Shown here: positions 9,256 through 17,573 of the stretch, in pieces
How the letters are laid out: each line of letters begins with the position of its first letter
How positions within the stretch are numbered: the stretch's first letter is position 1
Source of the DNA: Ruegeria marina
Lineage (GTDB): Bacteria; Pseudomonadota; Alphaproteobacteria; Rhodobacterales; Rhodobacteraceae
Assembly (NCBI RefSeq): GCF_900101475.1
Contig: NZ_FMZV01000015.1
Span: 62,001 to 126,000, forward strand
Direction of reading: 5' to 3'
DNA length: 64,000 nt
Made by a program: the position numbers and the translations under genes
The notes under the pieces: model-generated
What the model was told of the DNA's origin: nothing
The model's input: the letters and a program-made list of their open reading frames with translations, nothing else
Databases searched by the model: none

Positions 9256-10140
9256 ATGCAGTTCGATCCCCAGCATCTGGCAGCGCTGACCACCATCCTG
9301 CGGCTTGGCAGTTTCGAGGCCGCCGCGAGCGCCCTGTCGGTGACGCCTTCGGCCATTTCGCAACGGATCCGCGCGCTGGAGGAGCGCACGGGCCTGCCGC
9401 TGATCCATCGCGGTACGCCCTGCACCGGCACCGCCGCCGGGTTGCGGCTGGCCCGGCATGCCGAGGACGTGGGCCTCTTGGAGGCGCAGGTGAGCCGGGA
9501 TCTTGCGCTGGACCAGGGGCCTGGACCGGTGCGGGTGCGGATCGCGGTCAATGCCGACAGTCTGGCCACCTGGTTTCTGGAGGCAATGACCGGGGCAGAG
9601 GATGTGCTGTTCGATCTGGTGATCGACGATCAGGATCATTCCGCCGACTGGCTGCGGCGTGGCGAGGTGGCGGCCGCCATCACCGCCCATGACAAGCCGG
9701 TGCCGGGCTGTGACGCGCATTCACTGGGCGCGCTGCGCTATATCGCGACCGCCAGCCCCGCCTTTATGCAACGCTGGTTTGCCGAGGGAGTCACGGCCGA
9801 GGCACTGGCGCGCGCGCCCTGCCTGACCTTCAACGCCAAGGATCGGCTGCAACAGCGCTGGATCGAGGCGCAGACCGGCGCGCGGCTGACCCCGCCCTGC
9901 CATTACCTGCCGTCCTCGCAGGGGTTTGTCGATGCCGCGCTGGCCGGGATCGGTTGGGGCATGAACCCGCGCGCCCTGGTAAGCGGGCAGTTCGACCGGG
10001 GCGAGCTGGTGCCGTTGATCCCGCACCGGCCGCTGGACGTGCCGCTGACCTGGCAGGTGAGCCGGGTGCTGACCCCGGCGCTGACCCCGCTGACGCGCGC
10101 CGTGAAGCAGGCCGCTGTGCTGGGCTTGAACCCGCTGTGA
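9256..10140 (+). CDS. argP: LysR family regulator ArgP (IciA/LysG type)
   Basis: A 294-residue LysR-type regulator. The helix-turn-helix is FDPQHLAALTTILRLGSFEAAA through SVTPSAISQRIRALEE, with the ArgP-like FDPQHLAAL opening. The effector-binding domain follows; GIGWGMNPRALV near the C-terminus is family typical. It should sense lysine/arginine and activate the divergent exporter gene. Start ATG at 9256; upstream codons in the frame lie in the promoter region. Confidence 0.92.
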   Translation: MQFDPQHLAALTTILRLGSFEAAASALSVTPSAISQRIRALEERTGLPLIHRGTPCTGTAAGLRLARHAEDVGLLEAQVSRDLALDQGPGPVRVRIAVNADSLATWFLEAMTGAEDVLFDLVIDDQDHSADWLRRGEVAAAITAHDKPVPGCDAHSLGALRYIATASPAFMQRWFAEGVTAEALARAPCLTFNAKDRLQQRWIEAQTGARLTPPCHYLPSSQGFVDAALAGIGWGMNPRALVSGQFDRGELVPLIPHRPLDVPLTWQVSRVLTPALTPLTRAVKQAAVLGLNPL

Positions 10141-10180
10141 GACTGCCGGATAAGATCGGTATAGCCTTGGAGGATCCGCC

Positions 10181-10873
10181 ATGTTCGCCCGCGACACACT
10201 GAGCTATACCGCCCTGCCCCTGCCCGACCGGGCCGAGATGACCGATGCCGAGATGCTGGCAGCGGCAGAGGCGTTCCACGAAACCATGCGCCGACGCCAC
10301 ACGGTGCGTGACTACTCGGAGCGCCCGGTGCCGCGCGCGGTCATCGAGGCGTGCATCGGCACGGCGGGCACTGCGCCCTCGGGCGCCAATCACCAGCCCT
10401 GGCATTTTGTGGCGGTGGCCGATCCGGCGCTGAAGGCGCGGATCCGGCAGGAGGCCGAGGAGGAGGAGCGGCGGTTCTATGCCGGTGGCGCGGGCGACGA
10501 GTGGATCAAGGCGCTGGAACCCATCGGCACCAATGCGGTGAAAGAGCATCTGACCGTTGCACCCTGGCTGATCGTGGTCTTTGCCCAGCGCTGGGGCCAG
10601 TTCGACGACGGCACCCGCTACAAGAACTATTACGTGCCCGAGAGCGTCAATATCGCCACCGGGTTCCTGCTGGCGGCGCTGCATCACGCGGGGCTGTGCG
10701 CGCTGACCCATACGCCCAACCCGATGCGGTTCTTGAACGATGCGCTGGGGCGTCCTGCCTCGGAAAAGCCCACGATGATCATCGCGGCGGGGCATCCGGC
10801 GGCGGATGCCACCGTGCCGGAGGTGGCCAAGATCAAGAAGCCGCTGAGTGAGATCGCGAGTTTCGCCGATTGA
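10181..10873 (+). CDS. Nitroreductase-fold flavoprotein, iodotyrosine deiodinase-like
   Basis: A 230-residue FMN enzyme. RRRHTVRDYS is the FMN phosphate-binding strand and APSGANHQPWHFVAV the next FMN contact, as in IYD. Residues matching those that grip the iodotyrosine zwitterion in animal IYD (Glu, Tyr, Lys) are present at Glu96, Tyr100 and Lys121, with the same 4- and 21-residue spacings. The C-terminal GHPAADATVP is also IYD-like. By family it should reductively remove halogen from halotyrosine, though the natural bacterial substrate is uncertain. It follows argP by 40 bases. Confidence 0.82.
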   Translation: MFARDTLSYTALPLPDRAEMTDAEMLAAAEAFHETMRRRHTVRDYSERPVPRAVIEACIGTAGTAPSGANHQPWHFVAVADPALKARIRQEAEEEERRFYAGGAGDEWIKALEPIGTNAVKEHLTVAPWLIVVFAQRWGQFDDGTRYKNYYVPESVNIATGFLLAALHHAGLCALTHTPNPMRFLNDALGRPASEKPTMIIAAGHPAADATVPEVAKIKKPLSEIASFAD

Positions 10874-10876
10874 CCG

Positions 10877-12670
10877 TTACATCGGCCAGAACAGCAGGAT
10901 CGCGGGGATGGTGACGGCGACGATCAGCACCTCGAGCGGCAGGCCCATGCGCCAGTAGTCACCGAATTGATAGCCGCCCGGGCCGAGAATCAGCGTGTTG
11001 TTCTTGTGCCCGATGGGGGTGAGGAACGCCGCCGAGGCCGCCACAGCCACCGCCATCAGGAACGGGTCGGGAGAGACGCCCAGCGTGGTGGCCATCTGGA
11101 TGCCGACCGGAGCGGCGACGATGGTGGTCGCGGTGTTGTTGAGCACGTCCGACAGCGTCATCGTCACCACCATCAGCACCGTCAGGATGGCCCAGGCGGG
11201 CCAGCCTTCAGTCAGCGTGACCAATCCGCCCGCGATCAGCTGGGTGCCGCCCGACGCCTCGAGCGCCGCGCCCAGCGGGATCATCGAGCCCAGGAGCACC
11301 ACCACCGGCCACTCGATATGGTCGTAAAGCTCGGCGATCGGCAGGATGCCGGTCAGCACATAGGCCACCACCACCAGCCCCAAGGCGACCGGCAGGTAGA
11401 GAAGCCCCACCGAAGCCGCCAGCACCGCCGCGCCAAAAAGGCCGATGGCCAGCCAGGTCTTGTCATTGGCGGTCACGCTCAAGCCGCGCGTGGCCAGCGG
11501 CAGGCAACCCAGCCAGTCTGTCACGTCCGGCCCCCGGTCGCGCGGGCAGAGCAGGAGCAGGATATCGCCCGGCTGCACCACGGTCCGGCGCACTTGCTCG
11601 GTGATCCGCTTGCCCTGGCGCGAGATGCCCATCAGCACCGTGTTCTGCCGCCAGCTGAGCCCCAGCCCCTGCGCGGTGCGCCCGGCAATGCGGGCGCCTT
11701 CGGTTGCCACCACCTCGATCACGTCGAATCCTTCGCCGGCGGCGGTCAGCGACTGCTGGCGATCCTTGTCCGAGAAATTGAGATTGAGCGCGGCGCGGAA
11801 CTCGTCCAGGGCCTCGGGCGTGGCCTCGATCACCAGCGTATCGCCGGCCGCAAGAATGCTATTCGCGGCACGGCCATAGCGGCGTTTGCCGTCGCGGATC
11901 AGGCCCAGGAGCGCGACGTCGGCCTTTTCCGCGTCGGCATCCAGTTCGGCCAGGCGCTTGCCGATATGGGGGGACTCTTCGGGTATGGTCAGTTCGGCGA
12001 TATATTCGGCCAGCGCCTCGGCCGCCTCGGCGGCGCCGCCGCCGCGCGCCGGGATCAGCCGCCAGCCGATCAGCGCCACGAACACCAGCCCCGCCAGCGC
12101 CGCCGCGCCCCCCACGGGGGCGAAATCGAACATGTGATAGGGCTCGCCCAGCGCCTCGGCCCGGATCGAGGCGATGATGATGTTGGGCGGCGTGCCGATC
12201 AGGGTGGCCATGCCGCCGAGGATGGTGGCAAAGGACAGCGGCATCAGCGTCAGCGCCGCCGCCCGCCCCGCCTTGCGCGCGGTCTGGATATCGACCGGCA
12301 TGAGCAGGGCCAGCGCCGCCACGTTGTTCATGAAGGCCGAGAGCACCGCGCCAATGCCGCCCATCAGCGCGATATGCGCGCCCAGTCCGCGTGAGGCATC
12401 GACCAGCGTGCGGGTGATCAGGAACACCGCGCCCGAGCGCACCAGCCCGGCCGACACCACCAGCACCAGCGCCACCACGATGGTGGCGGGATGGCCGAAA
12501 CCGGAGAACGCGTCCTTGACCGGAACCAGGCCCAGCACAATGCCCAGCATCAGCGCCGAGAAGGCCACCAGATCGTAGCGGAAACGCCCCCAGAGCAGCA
12601 GGGCAAAGACCGCCACGAAGAGGGCAAAGAGCAGGATCTGGTCGAGGGTCATGGGCGAAAACTCCGGCAT
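10877..12670 (-). CDS. SLC13/DASS family permease with two RCK_C (TrkA-C) domains
   Basis: A 597-residue inner-membrane transporter. Two membrane halves (hairpin signatures NNVAALALLMPV and SDVLNNTATTIVAAPVG, each followed by a substrate-binding TPIG or IGTPPN segment) flank a cytosolic part, residues about 210-375, with two TrkA-C domains (AAGDTLVIEA, VQPGDILLLL). Relatives carry sulfate, or di- and tricarboxylates, with sodium. It lies 41 bases downstream of tctA on the same strand and may be in that transcript. An alternative start is the ATG at 12652. Confidence 0.88.
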   Translation of the reverse strand: MPEFSPMTLDQILLFALFVAVFALLLWGRFRYDLVAFSALMLGIVLGLVPVKDAFSGFGHPATIVVALVLVVSAGLVRSGAVFLITRTLVDASRGLGAHIALMGGIGAVLSAFMNNVAALALLMPVDIQTARKAGRAAALTLMPLSFATILGGMATLIGTPPNIIIASIRAEALGEPYHMFDFAPVGGAAALAGLVFVALIGWRLIPARGGGAAEAAEALAEYIAELTIPEESPHIGKRLAELDADAEKADVALLGLIRDGKRRYGRAANSILAAGDTLVIEATPEALDEFRAALNLNFSDKDRQQSLTAAGEGFDVIEVVATEGARIAGRTAQGLGLSWRQNTVLMGISRQGKRITEQVRRTVVQPGDILLLLCPRDRGPDVTDWLGCLPLATRGLSVTANDKTWLAIGLFGAAVLAASVGLLYLPVALGLVVVAYVLTGILPIAELYDHIEWPVVVLLGSMIPLGAALEASGGTQLIAGGLVTLTEGWPAWAILTVLMVVTMTLSDVLNNTATTIVAAPVGIQMATTLGVSPDPFLMAVAVAASAAFLTPIGHKNNTLILGPGGYQFGDYWRMGLPLEVLIVAVTIPAILLFWPM

Positions 12671-12711
12671 TCAAAGCAGCTTAACCCGCGCCGGAGAGAA
12701 GGGCCACAGGC

Positions 12712-14217
12712 TCAGCGCGTTTCGCTTTCGGTGTCGCGGCGTCGTGCCAGCGCCACTGCGGTGACCGCCGCCAGCGCCATCAGGGCCAGCGCGAACGGAT
12801 AGTCGAACAGCTTTTGCGGCTGGCCGTTCAGCAGCGCCAGCGTCTGAGACAAAGAGACCTCGAGCCGGGGGCCGAGGAAGAAGGCAATGATGAACACCAC
12901 GACCGAGATGCCGAAGGCCGACATCACATAGGCCAGCAGCGCGAAGACCAGCATGACGCCAATGCCGAAAAGCCCGCCCGAGGCCAGCGCCACGCCCACG
13001 AAGCACATCAGGAGCGCCGAGGCGAAGATGAAGGGCTCGGGCGCCGAGACCACCCGCACCCAGAACCGCAAGCCAAGCTGCCCGACCCAGAGGTTGATCA
13101 GGTTGGCGATGATCATCGCGCCGAACAAGCCATAGACCAGCTGTCCCTGCTGCGAGAACAGGAAGGGGCCGGGCTGGATGCCGTGGATCATGAAGGCGCT
13201 GATGATCAGCGCGGCGCTGACGCTGCCGGGGATGCCGAGCGTCAGCATCGGGATCATGTTGGCGCCCATGACCGAGGAATTGGCCGATTCCGAGGCGGCG
13301 ATGCCGTGCAGGCTTCCCTTGCCGAAGCTCTCGGGCTCCTTGGACGCCTGCCGGGCCGAGGCATAGGACATGAAGGCCGCCGCCGTCGAGCCGATGCCGG
13401 GAAGCGCGCCCAGTATGGTGCCAATCACCGCTCCGCGCAGCATGGTGAAGCGGCAGCCCCAGTATTCGATCCAACTGACGCTTCGGTCGGCGCGCGGCTG
13501 GTGGCGTGGCAGGATGATTGCCGCGCGCACGGTGCCCCGGGTCTCGCTCAGCCGTTTGAGGAGTTCCGAGATCGCCAGCATGCCGATGGCGACCGAGGCC
13601 AGCGGCAGGCCGTCGTAAAGCTCGTAATTGCCAAAGATCAGCCGGGGCGAGCCATGTTCGGGATCGGTGCCCACCATCGCCGCCATCAGGCCCAACGCAA
13701 TCGCCACCAGGCCCTTGACCAACGATTGGCCCATCAGCCCGGCGATGACGGCAAAGGCGAGCAGCATCAGACCCAGAACCTCGGCCGGGCCCATGCGCAG
13801 CGCCAGGATCGCCATCGGCGCCGAGACGGTGATCAGCACGATGTCGCTGAACGTGTCGCCGGTGATCGAGGCGAAGAGCGCCATCTTGGTCGCCTTGAGC
13901 GGCTTGCCCTGCTTGGCCAGCGGATAGCCGTCAAGCGCGGTTGCCGCCGCGTCGGGCGTACCGGGGGTATTAAGCAGAACCGCCGGGATCGCACCGCCCA
14001 CCAGCCCGCCCTTGTTCACGCCCACCAAAAAGGCGATGCCGGTCAGCGGGTCCATGCCAAAGGTAAAGGGGATAGCGATGGCTGTCGCCATCACCGGCCC
14101 GATCCCCGGCACCGCGCCGACGAACTGCCCCAGCGCCACGCCGAACAGGATGAAGAGCAGGTTGATCGGAGCAAGGGCATCGCCGAACCCGGCGAGGATG
14201 ACGCTCAGTTCGGGCAT
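12712..14217 (-). CDS. tctA: Tripartite tricarboxylate transporter, large permease TctA
   Basis: A 501-residue, about 12-helix membrane protein. Opening segments LFGVALGQFVGAVPGIGPVMATAIAIPFTF and the duplicated GALPGIGSTAAAFMSYA are TctA signatures. It forms the translocation unit with TctB and is fed by the periplasmic TctC. It is the last of the three genes on this strand, 27 bases after tctB. Confidence 0.95.
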   Translation of the reverse strand: MPELSVILAGFGDALAPINLLFILFGVALGQFVGAVPGIGPVMATAIAIPFTFGMDPLTGIAFLVGVNKGGLVGGAIPAVLLNTPGTPDAAATALDGYPLAKQGKPLKATKMALFASITGDTFSDIVLITVSAPMAILALRMGPAEVLGLMLLAFAVIAGLMGQSLVKGLVAIALGLMAAMVGTDPEHGSPRLIFGNYELYDGLPLASVAIGMLAISELLKRLSETRGTVRAAIILPRHQPRADRSVSWIEYWGCRFTMLRGAVIGTILGALPGIGSTAAAFMSYASARQASKEPESFGKGSLHGIAASESANSSVMGANMIPMLTLGIPGSVSAALIISAFMIHGIQPGPFLFSQQGQLVYGLFGAMIIANLINLWVGQLGLRFWVRVVSAPEPFIFASALLMCFVGVALASGGLFGIGVMLVFALLAYVMSAFGISVVVFIIAFFLGPRLEVSLSQTLALLNGQPQKLFDYPFALALMALAAVTAVALARRRDTESETR

Positions 14218-14244
14218 CTTTGGCCTTTCGTCATGAGGGAGGGG

Positions 14245-14673
14245 TTACGGCAGCGGGCGGTCGAGCAGCACCGCCACCGTGAACCAGATCACGGCGGGCA
14301 TTCCGGCGGCCCCCAGCACCAGCCAGAGCGGCCGCCGTTCATGCGCAAGCCACATCAGCACCAGCGCCATGGGCGGCGCGATCAGGGCAAAGCCCAGCCA
14401 CGACATCGCCGCCAGCCCCAGGACCAGAACCCCGGCAAAGAGCATGGCCCGTGCCCAGTGAAACCGCCCCGGGCGCACATCGCCCGGTGGGCGGATGAGC
14501 AGCGCCAGGCCACACAGGCCCAGCATCACCGCCAGAATGCGGGGCAAGGTCCGGGGCTTGAGCCAGCCATAATCGGCCGCCTGCGCCTGCCAGGGGATGA
14601 TGGCGGCGAAAAACGCCACCCCCAGCAGGATCAGGAACAGGCCCAGCAGCCGGTCGCTTGTCTTGGCGGACAT
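14245..14673 (-). CDS. tctB: Tripartite tricarboxylate transporter, small permease TctB
   Basis: A 142-residue protein with four hydrophobic segments, the size and topology of TctB. The open frame has a GTG one codon upstream; the ATG at 14673 is preferred. It starts 10 bases after the tctC stop codon and precedes tctA, so the order tctC-tctB-tctA supports the call more than sequence similarity does. Confidence 0.87.
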   Translation of the reverse strand: MSAKTSDRLLGLFLILLGVAFFAAIIPWQAQAADYGWLKPRTLPRILAVMLGLCGLALLIRPPGDVRPGRFHWARAMLFAGVLVLGLAAMSWLGFALIAPPMALVLMWLAHERRPLWLVLGAAGMPAVIWFTVAVLLDRPLP

Positions 14674-14683
14674 CACCAGCGCA

Positions 14684-15628
14684 TCACTTGCCGAACAGCG
14701 CGCCCACGTTCACAAGCCCGTCGCGCAGCATCTTTTCGGTGCCCTCGGGGCCCATGTTCTCGATCGGGGATTTCAGCGAATTCATCACCACCGTCTTGAC
14801 CTCTTCGCTGTCGAGCGCTGTGGCCAGCGCCTCGGTGATCGCCATGCGGGCATCCTCGGGCGTGCCCTTGGCGGCGGCAAAGAAGAACACCGGATCGACA
14901 TAGATGTCATAACCCTGTTCCGGCAGTGTCGGCGTGTCGGGGGCATAGTTGTGGCGGGTGTTGTTCATGCTGGCGATCATCTTGATCTCGCCGCTTTCCA
15001 GGAACGGCAGGTGCTCGCCCGCCTCGAACCCGGCGATGGCCTGGCCGCCCAGCACCAGTTTCAGGTTCTCGGCCCCGCCCTTGGTGGAAAGGAACTGGAA
15101 CTCGGCCCCCGATTTCGCCATCACCTGGCGCATCGCCAGTTCCTGCGGCTTGGCGTCGAAGGCGAGCGGTGCTGCGCCACTGGTCTTGGCATATTCGATC
15201 AGCCCCGCCACGTCGTCAAACGGCGCGTCGGCCCGGGCAAAGAGGCCCAGCTGCGCCCGCGCCGCGGTGCCGAGATAGTCGAAACTGTCCAGATCGAAGC
15301 CCAGATCGCCGGGCTTGTTCACCAGGTTGACCAGGATCGGCATGTTGACCCCAAGCCCAACCACCGAGCCATCGGCGGGGCGGTTGGCGATACCGGCGAA
15401 CATGGCGACGCCGCCGCCGCCCGGCTTGTTCTCGGCAATCACGTTCCAACCGGTCTGTTCCTTCATCACCTTGGCCACGACCCGGCCGATGGTGTCGGTC
15501 GAGCCACCGGCACCGAACCCGATCTGAAGTGTCAGGTTGCCCTTGGGCGCCCATTCGGCCTGGGCGACCCCGGCCACGAATAGACCGGCCGCAGCCGCGA
15601 TTGCGGCGAGTGTCCTGCGCAATGTCAT
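14684..15628 (-). CDS. tctC: Tripartite tricarboxylate transporter substrate-binding protein TctC (Bug family)
   Basis: A 314-residue periplasmic protein. The signal peptide is LRRTLAAIAAAAGLFVAGVAQA, start ATG 15628. Family motifs are LQIGFGAGGSTDTIGRVVAKVM and NKPGGGGVAMFAG, which form the first ligand loop. The carboxylate-type substrate cannot be told from sequence. It is the first gene of the tctCBA operon, which probably extends into the SLC13 gene. No two-component tctDE pair is present nearby. Confidence 0.92.
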   Translation of the reverse strand: MTLRRTLAAIAAAAGLFVAGVAQAEWAPKGNLTLQIGFGAGGSTDTIGRVVAKVMKEQTGWNVIAENKPGGGGVAMFAGIANRPADGSVVGLGVNMPILVNLVNKPGDLGFDLDSFDYLGTAARAQLGLFARADAPFDDVAGLIEYAKTSGAAPLAFDAKPQELAMRQVMAKSGAEFQFLSTKGGAENLKLVLGGQAIAGFEAGEHLPFLESGEIKMIASMNNTRHNYAPDTPTLPEQGYDIYVDPVFFFAAAKGTPEDARMAITEALATALDSEEVKTVVMNSLKSPIENMGPEGTEKMLRDGLVNVGALFGK

Positions 15629-15831
15629 GGTTCTGTTCCTCCCTGAACATGGCCTGCGTCCACGGGAGCGCCCGCGTCGCATCGTCGTAGGCTCTGCCCC
15701 GAGTAAAGCATGGATTACTTAACAAGCCCACAAATTTTCCCGACCGCAGCGGGGTGCGCAACGGGGATTGAAGCCCCCCCGACCCTTCGTTTATAGAAGC
15801 GCGGTCAAGCCAAACACGTCGGGAGTTCCAC

Positions 15832-16572
15832 ATGGCCGGCCATTCCAAATGGGCAAACATCCAGCACCGCAAGGGCCGTCAGGACGCCGCGCGGTCGAAG
15901 CTGTTCTCGAAGTTCTCCAAGGAGATCACGGTTGCAGCCAAGATGGGCGACCCGGACCCGGACAAGAACCCGCGCCTGCGCCTGGCGATCAAGGAAGCCA
16001 AGTCGCAGTCGATGCCCAAGGACAATATCGAGCGCGCGATCAAGAAGGCGATCGGCGGCGATGGCGACGCCTATGAGGAAATCCGCTACGAGGGCTATGG
16101 CCCCAACGGCGTGGCAGTGATCGTCGAGGCGATGACCGACAACCGCAACCGCACCGCGTCGAACGTGCGCTCGACCTTTACCAAGCATGGCGGCAACCTG
16201 GGCGAGACCGGGTCTGTGGGCTTCATGTTCGAACGCAAGGGCGAGGTGATCTATCCCGCCTCGGTGGGCGATGCGGACACGGTGATGATGGCCGCGATCG
16301 AGGCCGGCGCTGAGGACGTCGAAAGCTCCGAGGACGGCCACGTGATCTGGTGTGCCGATACCGACCTGAACGAGGTGTCGACGGCGCTGGAAGCGGAACT
16401 GGGCGAATCCGACTCGACCAAGCTGGTGTGGAAACCCACCACGACGACCGAGCTAAACCTCGAGTCGATGCAGAAGCTGATGAAGCTGGTCGATGCGCTG
16501 GAGGACGACGACGACGTGCAGCGCGTGACCACCAATTTCGAAGCCTCCGACGAGGTGATGGCGGCGCTCTGA
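15832..16572 (+). CDS. YebC/PmpR family protein
   Basis: A 246-residue full-length YebC/TACO1 protein: [18 protein letters not shown] at the N-terminus is invariant in the family, followed by [25 protein letters not shown] and the acidic SSEDGHVIW region. Members were called DNA-binding regulators and have been tied to translation of difficult peptide motifs. It appears as a single gene with an intergenic repeat just downstream. An AT-rich promoter region lies at 15700-15800. Confidence 0.93.
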   Translation: MAGHSKWANIQHRKGRQDAARSKLFSKFSKEITVAAKMGDPDPDKNPRLRLAIKEAKSQSMPKDNIERAIKKAIGGDGDAYEEIRYEGYGPNGVAVIVEAMTDNRNRTASNVRSTFTKHGGNLGETGSVGFMFERKGEVIYPASVGDADTVMMAAIEAGAEDVESSEDGHVIWCADTDLNEVSTALEAELGESDSTKLVWKPTTTTELNLESMQKLMKLVDALEDDDDVQRVTTNFEASDEVMAAL

Positions 16573-16586
16573 GCCCGGCCGCGGCT

Positions 16587-16710
16587 GGGGGCGCTGCCCC
16601 CGCCGCCCGTTCCGGGCGACTCCCCCGGAGTATTTTGGACCAGAAAGAAGCAGGAGGGCCTGCTCTCTCCCTTTCGTCGAAAATACTCCGGAGTGCTTGG
16701 CAGAGCCTCG
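16587..16710. repeat. Intergenic palindromic repeat, copy A
   Basis: Contains the modules GGGGGCGCTGCCCCC, CTCCCCCGGAGTATTTT and ACCAGAAAGAAGC, then a diverged right arm ending AAAATACTCCGGAG and GGCAGAGCCTCG. It lies 3' of the YebC gene and before the GATase gene. The inner right arm has lost the GCTTCTTTCTGGT sequence seen in copies B and C. Confidence 0.75.
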
Positions 16711-16770
16711 CTTCGCCGCTTGCGGCAGGCGCGCTTGCCCGGTCGGGCGCGGCACGTTAGACGAAGCGCC

Positions 16771-17505
16771 ATGAAACGCTTTCTGATCCTGCAACTGCGG
16801 CCCGAAACCGACGCTGCTGACGCCGAGTTCGCCTCGATCCTCGACAAATGCGGAATCGGGTCGGAGCGGGCACACAGAATCCGGCTGGATTGCGAAGACC
16901 TGCCCGAGGGGCTGACTGTCACCGATTACGCGGGCGTCATCGTCGGTGGCGGCCCCGGCTGTGTCAGCGACGATCCCGCCACCAAGCCCGCCGCCGAGGC
17001 GCGGGTCGAGGCGGCGATCCTGGGCCTGATGCCGCAGATCACCGGTGCCGATCATCCCTTCATGGGCTGTTGCTATGGGCTGGGCGTGCTGGCGGCGCAT
17101 CTGGGCGGCGCGGTCAGCAAGGCGCGCTATGGCGAGCCGGTCGGCCCCAGCACCTGCACGCTGACCGAGGCCGGGCGCGCCGATCCGCTGACCGCCGACC
17201 TGCCGCCTGTCTTTGACGCCTATGTGGGCCATAAGGAGGCAGTGCAGGATCTGCCGCCGGGCTGCACCCATCTGGTCGCCTCCGGGGCTTGCCCCTATCA
17301 GATGATCCGCTGGGGCGACAATGTCTATGCCACCCAGTTCCACCCGGAGGCGGATGCGCATGACTTCGAGCAGCGCATCCATATCTACAAGGATCACGGC
17401 TATTTTCCGCCCGAGGATGCCGAGCGATTGATCGCCCTCTGCCATTCGGCGGAGGTCACGGCTCCCGGCGAGATCCTGCGCCGGTTCGCCCGGCGCTACG
17501 GCTGA
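16771..17505 (+). CDS. Class I glutamine amidotransferase-like protein
   Basis: A 244-residue stand-alone GATase1 domain. The nucleophile elbow is GCCYG (second Cys catalytic, near residue 109) and the His/Glu partners are in QFHPEAD. The substrate-gating GGGPGCVSDD segment is like that of GMP-synthase-type proteins, many of which serve in amine degradation or are of unknown partner. ATG 16771 is chosen because the protein fold starts at KRFLILQLRP. The following FAD dehydrogenase gene is on the same strand, 68 bases away. Confidence 0.85.
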   Translation: MKRFLILQLRPETDAADAEFASILDKCGIGSERAHRIRLDCEDLPEGLTVTDYAGVIVGGGPGCVSDDPATKPAAEARVEAAILGLMPQITGADHPFMGCCYGLGVLAAHLGGAVSKARYGEPVGPSTCTLTEAGRADPLTADLPPVFDAYVGHKEAVQDLPPGCTHLVASGACPYQMIRWGDNVYATQFHPEADAHDFEQRIHIYKDHGYFPPEDAERLIALCHSAEVTAPGEILRRFARRYG

Positions 17506-17573
17506 CCCAACGGCGCCGTTGCCTGTTGCCCTGCCCCCGTCCTAGGCTGACGCCGGGACAAGGGAGGATGGAT

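Noticed and set aside
12814-14799. A 661-codon plus-strand open frame opposite tctA/tctB
   Set aside because: Very rich in Arg, His, Gln and Gly, no recognisable domain, and it spans several real genes on the other strand.
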